A stretch of 64,000 nucleotides of DNA from NCBI GenBank assembly GCA_012840245.1, contig DULR01000091.1, forward strand, positions 1 through 64,000, in the 5' to 3' direction. Positions 35,429 through 43,851 of the stretch are shown piece after piece (positions within the stretch are counted from its first letter, which is position 1; the number at the start of each line of letters is the position of its first letter). This DNA is from Clostridiaceae bacterium (GTDB taxonomy: Bacteria > Bacillota > Clostridia > DSM-8532). The position numbers and the translations under genes were made by a program. The notes under the pieces are model-generated. The model saw nothing but the letters and a program-made list of their open reading frames with translations, was not told the origin of the DNA and did not search any database.

Positions 35429-36796
35429 ATGAAAATCATCATCGTAGGGGACGGCAAGGTTGGATACAGCCTGGCGGAGCATTTATCACAGGAAGATCAT
35501 GCCGTCACTATTATAGACAAAAATCCTGAAGCGCTGAGGAAGGCGAATGAAAACCTTGATGTTATGTGTATCAGGGGAAACGGAGTAAGCACAAAGATAA
35601 TGATGGAAGCAGGAATAAAAAACGCAGACCTGCTTATTGCGGCCACCTCCAGCGATGAGATGAATATGGTATGCGCCCTTACAGGCAAAAAACTGGGGGC
35701 AAAGCATACTGTGGCAAGGATCCGGGACCCTGAATATGCCAATGAACTGACAGTGCTCAAAACAGAACTGGGGCTGGATCTGGTCATCAATCCCGAGCAG
35801 GCGGCATCCCGCGAAGTCGGCCGTCTGCTGAGATTCCCTTCAGCAACTGATGTCGAGCATTTTGCCAAAGGCCGTATCGAATTTATTGAGATAAGGGTAA
35901 ACAACAGCATGCCGATAGTGGGCATACCTCTGAAAGATTTGCATACAAAAATACACGGCGATATTCTTATTGGCGCAGTCGAACGGGGAGACGATGTGAT
36001 CATTCCCAACGGCAGCTTTGAGATCCGGGCTGGTGATAATTTATATATAATAGGAAAACCCAATGATGTCACGGGTTTCTGCAAACAGTTGGGAATGCTG
36101 ACCCAGAAAATAAAAAATGTAATGGTGGTCGGCGGAGGACGGGTCGCCCATTACCTTTCTTTATTGCTCAGACAGAGCGATATGAAGGTAAAGATCATCG
36201 AAATCGACAGGCAAAGGTGCATAGAGTTATCCGAGATGCTGCCTGAAGCGCTCATAATAAATGCTGACGGGACCGATCAGTCAGTTCTCGAATCAGAGAA
36301 CCTGTGCGATATGGATGCTTTTATCGCGCTTACCGGCAGGGATGAGGAAAATCTTATATCAGCTCTTCTGGCAAAACAGTGCGGGGTAAAGAAAGTTATT
36401 GCCAAAATAACAAGAATAAATAACCCCGCTGTATTAACGCTGCTTGGAGTGGACAGCATTGTCAATCCAAAGCTTATAACGACCAATTATATCTTAAGAT
36501 ATGTGAGAGGTCTTAACAGCGCTTTGGATAATCCTGCCGAGACAGTTTACAGGATCATCAACGGAAAGGCTGAGGTTCTTGAATTTACTGCCAATAAAAC
36601 GCTGAAGCTTCTGAATGTTCCCCTTAAAAAGCTCAAACTGGCGGATGGCGTCATTATAGGCGCGATTGCCAGAAGGAATGAGATCATAATCCCTCATGGC
36701 GATGACTGTGTGAAACTCGGTGACAATGTTATTGTTATTGCAGTAGGCAAAAGAATATTCGATCTGGATGAAATAGCAGTTGCTGTAAAAAATTGA
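35429..36796 (+). CDS. trkA: Trk potassium uptake system, cytosolic TrkA subunit
   Basis: A 456-residue regulator made of two RCK modules. The first NAD-binding Rossmann fold begins 'MKIIIVGDGKVGYSLAEHL' and the second 'NVMVVGGGRVAHYLSLLL' (about 230); each is followed by a TrkA_C domain. It gates the TrkH channel in response to nucleotides. ATG 35429 is used because it aligns with the Rossmann start and has AGAAGAAGG before it. The trkH gene follows 31 bases downstream in the same operon. Confidence 0.93.
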   Translation: MKIIIVGDGKVGYSLAEHLSQEDHAVTIIDKNPEALRKANENLDVMCIRGNGVSTKIMMEAGIKNADLLIAATSSDEMNMVCALTGKKLGAKHTVARIRDPEYANELTVLKTELGLDLVINPEQAASREVGRLLRFPSATDVEHFAKGRIEFIEIRVNNSMPIVGIPLKDLHTKIHGDILIGAVERGDDVIIPNGSFEIRAGDNLYIIGKPNDVTGFCKQLGMLTQKIKNVMVVGGGRVAHYLSLLLRQSDMKVKIIEIDRQRCIELSEMLPEALIINADGTDQSVLESENLCDMDAFIALTGRDEENLISALLAKQCGVKKVIAKITRINNPAVLTLLGVDSIVNPKLITTNYILRYVRGLNSALDNPAETVYRIINGKAEVLEFTANKTLKLLNVPLKKLKLADGVIIGAIARRNEIIIPHGDDCVKLGDNVIVIAVGKRIFDLDEIAVAVKN

Positions 36797-36827
36797 CCGG
36801 CATCTGAAAGGTGTATTGGAGGATAAG

Positions 36828-38279
36828 ATGAATTTCAGGCTCATATTGAAAAATCTTGGGATTGTAATGATGATAGGGGCGGCAGCCATGCTGCCTTCTT
36901 TGATTGTATCGGTCATATATGCCCAGAATGATATGATTGCCTTCTTGATAACCATATTTTTAATGGTTGCCCTGGGTTATTGTATGTTCAGAATACCTGT
37001 AAGGAATAAAAATATATATACCAGGGACGGGTTCGCCATTGCTTCCATGGCATGGATACTCCTTTCATTTTTTGGAGCACTTCCATTTTTCCTGAGCGGA
37101 TGCATTCCTTCATTTGTCGATGCGTTTTTTGAGTCAGTATCAGGATTTACTACGACAGGGTCATCCATATTGAGGGAGGTTGAAAGCCTTCCAAAAGGCA
37201 TTTTGTTCTGGAGAAGCTTCACCAACTGGATCGGAGGTATGGGCATTCTTGTAATGATGCTGGCTGTTCTACCTGAAGCAGGAGCAACCACAGTTCAGAT
37301 TATGAAAGCAGAAAGTCCAGGTCCCGATCCCGGAAAACTGGTTCCTAAAATAGGGCAGAGCGCTAAAATACTTTATAATATGTATACTGTTTTGACATTC
37401 ATACTGATCATCCTGTTACTTATCGGAGGAATGCCGCTGTACGATACGCTTGTCCATGCATTTTCAACTGCAGGAACAGGCGGCTTTTCAAACAGGAATC
37501 TTAGTGTGGGAGCCTATGATAATGCATATTATGAGATAGTTATAGCAGTGTTTATGTTCATTTTTGGTGTTAATTTCTCCCTTTATTATCAAGCCATAAA
37601 GGGTAACATAAAGAACCTGTTCAAGGATGAAGAGTTCCGCTTCTATTTATTTGCATTTATCGGAGCAGTTTTACTGATGTCCTGGAATATCTATGGCAGC
37701 ATATTTGATAATATCTGGGAAAGCCTCAGACACTCTTTGTTCCAGGCAAGCACAATAATGACGACTACCGGCTTTTCTTCCACAAACTTTGACCTGTGGC
37801 CGTCATTCAGCAAATCAATTCTTGTTATGCTGATGTTCATAGGTGCAAGCGCAGGATCTACCGCAGGCGGGATCAAATGTGTACGTTTTGTATTGCTTTT
37901 TAAGACAATAAAGCGTGAGGTAGGCAGGATCATTCATCCCAGATCGGTATATACGGTCAAATATGGCGGGAAAACAGTGGACAATGATGTCCTGTCGGGA
38001 ATCATGAATTATTTCTTCGTTTATATTGTTGTTTTTTCAGCAGCCCTGCTGATAATATCTCTGGATGGGTTCGATTTTGTATCAAATTTCACAGCCGTTG
38101 CGGCGACTATTGGAAATGTCGGTCCTGGTTTGGGCATTGTAGGTCCCATGGGAAGCTTTGCCGACTATTCGGATTTAAGTAAGATTGTATTTTCATTCGC
38201 AATGCTCTTTGGAAGACTCGAAATTTATCCGATGCTGATACTATTTACACCCATGTTCTGGAAGAGAGTCAACATATAG
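36828..38279 (+). CDS. trkH: Trk potassium uptake system, membrane subunit TrkH
   Basis: A 483-residue ion-conducting subunit with four pore-loop repeats. Selectivity loops are visible as 'SGFTTTGSSI', 'STAGTGGFSN', 'TTTGFSSTNF' and 'AATIGNVGPGLG', and the helix 'AGSTAGGIKCVRFVLLFK' is the intramembrane gate region. ATG 36828 has GGAGGATAAG before it; an ATG four codons earlier lacks this support. Works with TrkA encoded just upstream to import K+ coupled to the membrane potential. Confidence 0.93.
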   Translation: MNFRLILKNLGIVMMIGAAAMLPSLIVSVIYAQNDMIAFLITIFLMVALGYCMFRIPVRNKNIYTRDGFAIASMAWILLSFFGALPFFLSGCIPSFVDAFFESVSGFTTTGSSILREVESLPKGILFWRSFTNWIGGMGILVMMLAVLPEAGATTVQIMKAESPGPDPGKLVPKIGQSAKILYNMYTVLTFILIILLLIGGMPLYDTLVHAFSTAGTGGFSNRNLSVGAYDNAYYEIVIAVFMFIFGVNFSLYYQAIKGNIKNLFKDEEFRFYLFAFIGAVLLMSWNIYGSIFDNIWESLRHSLFQASTIMTTTGFSSTNFDLWPSFSKSILVMLMFIGASAGSTAGGIKCVRFVLLFKTIKREVGRIIHPRSVYTVKYGGKTVDNDVLSGIMNYFFVYIVVFSAALLIISLDGFDFVSNFTAVAATIGNVGPGLGIVGPMGSFADYSDLSKIVFSFAMLFGRLEIYPMLILFTPMFWKRVNI

Positions 38280-38287
38280 CCGCCGAT

Positions 38288-38321
38288 AAACGAAAACCGC
38301 CCATATCGGACGGTTTCGTTT
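38288..38321. terminator. Terminator after trkH
   Basis: AAACGAAAACCG (38288-38299) pairs with CGGTTTCGTTT (38311-38321) with one bulged A. It lies 9 bases after the trkH stop and just beyond the stop of the tiny minus-strand gene, so it can serve both. Confidence 0.7.
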
Positions 38322-38339
38322 AAGGTGTTTCTTGAGATA

Positions 38340-38426
38340 TTACTCTCTGTTTTCGCAGTTTTCTTTATTGTTTTCCCTGTTGTTTTCCCTGTTGTCGTTC
38401 CTGTTGTTTTTTCTGTTTTCGTCCAT
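38340..38426 (-). CDS. 28-residue Asn/Glu/Arg-rich microprotein
   Basis: ATG at 38424-38426 follows AAAGGAG with ideal spacing and opens a 28-codon frame ending TAA at 38340-38342. It encodes 11 Asn, 6 Glu, 5 Arg, 2 Asp, 2 Lys, one Cys and the initiator Met, with the repeated unit 'ENNRENN'. It lies 27 bases downstream of the SASP gene on the same strand, before the shared terminator. Very hydrophilic and disordered by composition. A role in spores is suggested only by the neighbour. The strong ribosome-binding site is the main evidence that it is translated. Confidence 0.5.
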   Translation of the reverse strand: MDENRKNNRNDNRENNRENNKENCENRE

Positions 38427-38453
38427 TATTGTGCTCCTTTCAGTAGATTTTAG

Positions 38454-38675
38454 TTATTTCAAGCTTTCCTCAGCCATCTGTATCATACGTTTTACCATCT
38501 GACCGCCTATAGGGCCACCTTCGCGACCGTTCTGGGCTGAAGGCAGATCGCCCTTATCGTGATCATTGTACTCTTTGCAAAACTGCAGATGGCCGATCTC
38601 TTTGGCACATTCCAGTTTGAATCTGGTCAAAGCTTCACGGCTCGAAGGCACAATAGGCGTTTTAGGTCTGGACAC
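38454..38675 (-). CDS. Small acid-soluble spore protein, alpha/beta type
   Basis: A 73-residue DNA-coating protein of dormant spores. The two conserved segments are present: 'ALTRFKLECAKEIGHL' (first helix) and 'NGREGGPIGGQMVKRMIQMA' (second helix with the G-x-x-GG-x-MV core). The start is GTG at 38673-38675, with AAGGAGGTGAT upstream. The middle 'FCKEYNDHDKGDLPSAQ' is more divergent than in major SASPs, and two cysteines are unusual for the family, so this may be a minor SASP. Expected to be expressed in the forespore under sigma-G; I did not find a clear promoter. Confidence 0.88.
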   Translation of the reverse strand: MSRPKTPIVPSSREALTRFKLECAKEIGHLQFCKEYNDHDKGDLPSAQNGREGGPIGGQMVKRMIQMAEESLK

Positions 38676-38871
38676 TGTTTATCACCTCCTTACCGCAAAG
38701 ATTTGGCCATCAAAAAGGATGTCCATATGATATTGTGAGCAGAATGATAAAAATCTTGCATGTTAAAATGCGGAAATATTAATAATAATAAAAATCGATA
38801 TTAATATAGATTTCGCGATATTTCTTCTGCTATGCGATTATAAAGCGAATCAGAAAGCCGGAGAGAGGAAA

Positions 38872-40407
38872 TTGAAGAAGGTATTGAAGGTTTTGTTCAG
38901 TCGAATAGTTACCATGGCCGTGCTTTTGATCATTCAGATCGCCATTTTGATCTATTTGATACTGAAGCTTCGGTCTTCATATCTGTTCCTATATTCATTG
39001 TTCGGCATACTGAGCCTGACGGTGGTGTTCTTTATCACAAGCCAGCGAAGCAATCCTTCACATAAGCTGGCCTGGGTCATACCCATCATGGTTTTTCCTG
39101 TGTTCGGCGCTCTTTTGTATATTATCCTGCGGACCAACGGGACCGGCAGAAAGTTCCGGAAAACCATCAACGATATTTATAAAAGGATGCTGCCGCTTAT
39201 GCAGCAGGAAAAAAGCATCATGGAAGAGCTTGAAAGCAAGGACAGATGTGCCGCGAACCAGGCCCGATATATACTTAATTCTTCGGGGTTTCCGATTTAT
39301 AAAAACACAGAGACCAGATATTTCCCTTCGGGTGAGGAGTTTTTTGTTTCGTTTATCGAGGAACTGAAAAAAGCAAAGAAATTCATTTTTATCGAAACAT
39401 TCATAATCCGTGAAGGCCTGATGTGGAATACCGTTTTGTCTATCCTTGAGAAAAAAGCCAGGCAGGGGCTGGATATCCGCGTCATGTACGACGATGCCGG
39501 GTGCATGGCCACGCTTCCCAACAAGTACTATGAAAAACTGAGGGCAAAAGGCATAAAATGCTATGCCTTCAATCCTTTTGCCCCGCTTCTGGACATCCGT
39601 CTGAATCACCGGGATCACCGGAAGATCATAGTGATCGACGGGCATACGGCATTTACCGGGGGGATCAATCTGGCTGATGAATATATTAACGCATATGAAA
39701 GGTTTGGTTATTGGAAGGATGCAGCCATTCTCGTAAAGGGAGCGGCGGTCTGGAGCATGACCCTGATGTTCCTGCATCTGTGGGAGTATATATCCAATAC
39801 ACAGGAGGATTATCTGAAATTCAGGCCTGAAGAGTCAGAATTGGAAGATCTGACTGCCGAAGGCTATGTACAGCCCTTCGGGGACAATCCCCTCGATAAT
39901 GAGCCTGTAGGAGAGTTCACCTATATAAACATGATAGGAAGGGCAAAAAAATATGTGTATATATACACACCTTATTTGGTGCTGGACAATGAGCTGACTA
40001 CCGTGCTCATACTTGCTGCGAAGAGCGGAGTGGATGTGAGGATCGTGACACCTCACATTCCTGATAAATGGTATGTCTTTATTGTCACCCAATCCTACTA
40101 CGAGATACTTATTGAAGCAGGCGTGAAGATTTATGAATACGATCCGGGATTCCTGCATTCAAAAGCTTTTGTATGTGATGATGAGATGGGGATAGTGGGA
40201 TCCATCAATCTTGACTACAGAAGCCTTTATTTTCATTTCGAATGCGGTGTGTGGCTTTATAAGACCGAATCGGTAAGAAAAATCAAGGATGATTTTGACG
40301 CAACGTTTGAACATTGTCGTCAAATCACCCTTGATGACTGCAGGAATATAAATTTGCCTAAACGTATCATAAGAGGCTTTTTCAGGCTTTTTGCCCCGCT
40401 TATGTAA
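38872..40407 (+). CDS. cls: Cardiolipin synthase (phospholipase D superfamily)
   Basis: A 511-residue membrane enzyme that condenses two phosphatidylglycerols into cardiolipin. The N-terminal ~70 residues contain two membrane helices. Two HKD motifs are present, the first as 'HRDHRKIIVIDGHTAFTGG' (about 245) and the second as 'HSKAFVCDDEMGIVGS' (about 430). The start is TTG 38872, with GAGAGAGGAAA before it. 'NLDYRSLYFHFE' is typical of the family's C-terminal part. Monocistronic, with an A/T-rich upstream region (38684-38871) in which no sharp promoter could be fixed. Confidence 0.92.
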   Translation: MKKVLKVLFSRIVTMAVLLIIQIAILIYLILKLRSSYLFLYSLFGILSLTVVFFITSQRSNPSHKLAWVIPIMVFPVFGALLYIILRTNGTGRKFRKTINDIYKRMLPLMQQEKSIMEELESKDRCAANQARYILNSSGFPIYKNTETRYFPSGEEFFVSFIEELKKAKKFIFIETFIIREGLMWNTVLSILEKKARQGLDIRVMYDDAGCMATLPNKYYEKLRAKGIKCYAFNPFAPLLDIRLNHRDHRKIIVIDGHTAFTGGINLADEYINAYERFGYWKDAAILVKGAAVWSMTLMFLHLWEYISNTQEDYLKFRPEESELEDLTAEGYVQPFGDNPLDNEPVGEFTYINMIGRAKKYVYIYTPYLVLDNELTTVLILAAKSGVDVRIVTPHIPDKWYVFIVTQSYYEILIEAGVKIYEYDPGFLHSKAFVCDDEMGIVGSINLDYRSLYFHFECGVWLYKTESVRKIKDDFDATFEHCRQITLDDCRNINLPKRIIRGFFRLFAPLM

Positions 40408-40438
40408 CCGGCGGGCTATTTGAAACCTGCATGCCTTG

Positions 40439-43400
40439 TCATTCGATCGACGCTGTGATTGAAGCCGCTTCACCTGAACGGATGAGTTCTGCGATCGGGG
40501 AAGGTATAATACTTCCGGCATATCCGTAGACCTCGCCGTTCTTCATGGTCACCCTGATATTCGAAATTACTCCCCTGTTTTCCCCGTAGGTATCTTTTCT
40601 GGCGGGATTGACATAGGTGATGTCGGTTTTCCCCAGGAATCTGAAGCTTACTTTTCCGTCATCATCGAACAGCCAGCCTGGAAGACTGGGGTTCAGCTCA
40701 AGGACGAGATTTCGGTCAGCGATCCTGAAGGGATTCCTGCCGATCATCATCACTGTCCACATGCTGAGCACTTCTGCTGTCGAACCGCTGAGACGTGCAA
40801 CATAACCCTTGCCATGAGTTGATGGATCAGGGTTTGCCGACGATGCGATGAATGAGGAATTTTCCAGGGTGCTCCTGCCATAAACAGCCGGATCAAGGAA
40901 CGGAACGAACACGTTCTTCATATCGTTGAAAAATTCATCGCACAGGCCTGCTTTCAGCACTTCGAGGATATACTTGTATTCCATATGGGTAAATACAGAT
41001 TCATTCTCGAGCCAGCCCGGCGTAAATGCCCTGCCGCGTCCCAGTTCCATCGACTCGTTTGTCAACGGAGCGTTGGTCTTGTACATCTTAAGCTTCCTGT
41101 CAAAGAGCTCGCTGGCTCTGACCTTATCATAGATTTCCTTTGCTGACTGCTGATCCTTTGACAGTTTAATAGCCTTTACAGGCCCTTCCAGGTAGTGAGT
41201 GACAGGACGGGCTTCAAACTTAAGCACTCTCACGCATTCTCTGCCATGCCTGTTTAATTTGATGCTGCCATCCGGATTCTTGATGTACTCCCACTCTGTC
41301 GCTTCAAAGGTGAAATATGTGGGAACAAGGCCGCCGCCAAGAGCGGTCGCTCTTTCGATGCCCTTGTCGATTTTAGTGATGAACTTTTTCAGTATATCCA
41401 TTACTGTTGCGAACGGGATATCCTTTTTGTCGCCGCTGAATCCGAAACGGGTCTTTTCACGGTAAATTTCCCTCTGTGTCGTGACTTTGTCCCAGTATTC
41501 AAAATCCTTGCAGGGATGGTCAGAGCTGTTGTACTCATCAAGGAGTCTCGCAGTTTCAGTCAAAAGTGTATGAACTTCCTCGGGCAGTGATATGATTTCG
41601 ATATTTTCGGCCTCTGTGCCTGTCAGGAACTGAAGGATCCTCTTGACTTCAAAAGTTTCGGACATGCCTGAGCCAAACATTCCGGGAAGTCCGTTGAGAC
41701 TGTCGTTCCAGCCTGGCCTGTCTGCCTCCATCTCCACACCCATTCCGTATGAGTCCAGAGAGGTAAATTTGATCAACGAAAGCGTCAAAAGCTTTTCAAA
41801 CAGGGTGGTGTGATATATTTCGCCTTTTCCGTGCTTAGTCCTGACCCATGTTTTGTCACAGGTCCTTTTGTCCATGAGTTCTTTTTTGGCCTTGTCTTCG
41901 GTTATGGCGTTGTATTGCCTTACCTTTGTGCCGTTTAAAACATATTTCTCGGATCTGGGCAGCACGAAAACGTGACTGTCAAAATACCTGTAATCAGCAT
42001 CCCCGAACAGCAGATCCTTTTTGTTTTCCGGATATACAGCCAGGTAGCTGTCTATAAGATCCATATTATATGTCCAGTGATCGCTCCAATAACCCTCTCC
42101 GTACTCTGCCTCGATGTCCTGGGTCGAATGGCTGAGAGCAAGTTTCAGCACTTCGTCTGCAGAAACCGAAGGAGTGTATTTGTTGTCCAGGATCAGCTTT
42201 ATAAGCTTGCCGGGAGTAAAGGGCTTTTTGAAGAAAGCTTTTATTTTGTCCTGGACTGAAGGGTCAAACAAACCGGCAACCTCGTCGATACCTTCGGGAG
42301 ATATCCTGAATGTGCAGCCTTTCACTACCAGAGGATTGTATCCGTCGGTCTGGATAAGGTTCATGAATAACTTGATATTGAAGTCTCCGACACCCGGGTG
42401 GATAAGGGTGTCGTTTCTCCTGTTCTGGTTAGCGTCGCGGAAATTGCCGTTGCCCTGGGAATAGAACTCAGCAGCCAGAGAGAAGAAATTGTAATCCCTC
42501 TCCAGATCTCCGTGCTTTCGGGAGTAAACATGATAAACGAAGGGTTTCTTCCCGTTCTCAAGGAGCAAAGGATATCCGCCTCGCAGCAGGTTATCAAGAT
42601 AGCATTGCTTGATGTAATCGTCGAACATGGCTGATGAAGTATGGGTTTCAACATCCATAGTGATATCGGAAACAAGCTTGTTTGCAGCCGCGCGTTTTTC
42701 ATCGAAAAAGGCTGAGCGTGCAAGGCGGGGAAGGTCATCCTGGATGATGCTTATTTTTGAAACATGGCCGAAATAGCTCATGATCTTTATTTCTTCTCCG
42801 GCATCAAGGGTTTTTGAAAACCCGGAAAATGCGCAGGGCTTTTTATTCACAACGACCTGCTCCTTGCTGAAAAGTTCTTCTATATTGTTTTCCATAAAGG
42901 AAGCAGGCCAGGCGAAGGAGGTATTGTTGCCGAAGATCAGATCGCTGTCAACTATTGCTCTGGAGGCCGAACCTTCATTATCTGAGATAAAGCATAAATA
43001 AAAGTGGCCGGAGGTGACTTCCGACATCTCAGCAGAATCTTCAGTACCGTTGCGGACTTTGTAGAATGGTATATTATTCTCAAGATTGAAAACATGCATC
43101 CAGGCTCTGAGTGTATGCCCCAGCTCTTTGTATGCGCCATTGCTTATACCGTACGGTATTATTCCGGGAAGACCATCCAGGACCTCCATACTGACAGGCT
43201 TGTCTGAGATATTTGCAATGGTGACCTGCCTCAACAGAGCCGCAAAGTTTTCGTGCGGAAGTGTGAAATAGTCTACTGTGACAGATAAGCCTTTATCTTT
43301 ATTTATGTACTCAAGGGATAATTCATTGGGTCTGATAAGCATGCGTTCGGAGGCAGAGGTTTTTCCGTACAATTGCGAGAATGGCTCAATAAGTTCTGAT

Positions 43401-43669
43401 CTGCCATTGTCAACAAGCTTTATGAAAGTGCGGAATCCGTTATAGGATACTGCCTGGTATGACTTGTCGGCGGGAAGGAACTCAAGGATGCTGCCGTCCT
43501 TGTTTTCCACGCCGAAGCTTGCTATACCCTGTCCACGATTGACATAGAATACCCAGAGAGGAATACCGTCCAGTCCGGCTATCCCGGGCAGAAAAGATGC
43601 GAAAGGCCTTTGGTCATTGTAATTTTCAACAACAAATCTTTTCTGATCATCGAAATATAATTTTTCCAT
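40439..43669 (-). CDS. Large glycoside-phosphorylase-like enzyme (GH94/GH149/GH161 group)
   Basis: A 1076-residue cytoplasmic protein without a signal peptide. ATG 43667-43669 has GGAGGAGG upstream. The central (alpha/alpha)6 part includes 'EYGEGYWSDHWTYN' and 'DRPGWNDSLNGLPGMFGSGM', where the Asp at about 656 sits at the position of the general acid in inverting beta-glucoside phosphorylases; a beta-rich N-terminal domain precedes it. The length is nearer beta-1,2- or beta-1,3-oligoglucan phosphorylases (about 1080-1200) than cellobiose phosphorylase (about 810). It would phosphorolyse a beta-glucan oligosaccharide in the cytosol; the linkage cannot be read from sequence alone. A LacI/CcpA-like palindrome lies 19 bases upstream. 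Confidence 0.75.
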   Translation of the reverse strand: MEKLYFDDQKRFVVENYNDQRPFASFLPGIAGLDGIPLWVFYVNRGQGIASFGVENKDGSILEFLPADKSYQAVSYNGFRTFIKLVDNGRSELIEPFSQLYGKTSASERMLIRPNELSLEYINKDKGLSVTVDYFTLPHENFAALLRQVTIANISDKPVSMEVLDGLPGIIPYGISNGAYKELGHTLRAWMHVFNLENNIPFYKVRNGTEDSAEMSEVTSGHFYLCFISDNEGSASRAIVDSDLIFGNNTSFAWPASFMENNIEELFSKEQVVVNKKPCAFSGFSKTLDAGEEIKIMSYFGHVSKISIIQDDLPRLARSAFFDEKRAAANKLVSDITMDVETHTSSAMFDDYIKQCYLDNLLRGGYPLLLENGKKPFVYHVYSRKHGDLERDYNFFSLAAEFYSQGNGNFRDANQNRRNDTLIHPGVGDFNIKLFMNLIQTDGYNPLVVKGCTFRISPEGIDEVAGLFDPSVQDKIKAFFKKPFTPGKLIKLILDNKYTPSVSADEVLKLALSHSTQDIEAEYGEGYWSDHWTYNMDLIDSYLAVYPENKKDLLFGDADYRYFDSHVFVLPRSEKYVLNGTKVRQYNAITEDKAKKELMDKRTCDKTWVRTKHGKGEIYHTTLFEKLLTLSLIKFTSLDSYGMGVEMEADRPGWNDSLNGLPGMFGSGMSETFEVKRILQFLTGTEAENIEIISLPEEVHTLLTETARLLDEYNSSDHPCKDFEYWDKVTTQREIYREKTRFGFSGDKKDIPFATVMDILKKFITKIDKGIERATALGGGLVPTYFTFEATEWEYIKNPDGSIKLNRHGRECVRVLKFEARPVTHYLEGPVKAIKLSKDQQSAKEIYDKVRASELFDRKLKMYKTNAPLTNESMELGRGRAFTPGWLENESVFTHMEYKYILEVLKAGLCDEFFNDMKNVFVPFLDPAVYGRSTLENSSFIASSANPDPSTHGKGYVARLSGSTAEVLSMWTVMMIGRNPFRIADRNLVLELNPSLPGWLFDDDGKVSFRFLGKTDITYVNPARKDTYGENRGVISNIRVTMKNGEVYGYAGSIIPSPIAELIRSGEAASITASIE

Positions 43670-43687
43670 AAGGTCCTCCTCCAAAAA

Positions 43688-43703
43688 TCGTAAACGTTTT
43701 CGA
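43688..43703 (-). promoter_or_regulatory. LacI/CcpA-type operator upstream of the phosphorylase gene
   Basis: TCGTAAACGTTTTCGA is a near-perfect palindrome with the central CG and AAACGTTT core characteristic of LacI-family sites, including catabolite-responsive elements. It lies 18 bases upstream of the phosphorylase ATG, where bound protein would block transcription. No LacI-family gene is in the window, so the regulator is encoded elsewhere. Confidence 0.65.
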
Positions 43704-43851
43704 TAAATCTATAATACAATTAATACCTCAAAAAATCTATACAAAAACTTTACTGAAATCTAAAATATTTATACTTTTGTCATGATTCATCTGCATTTTA
43801 TTCATTTGAAAATCACAAAATAATCAAAACGTTATTAAGGAGAGTACTGAT

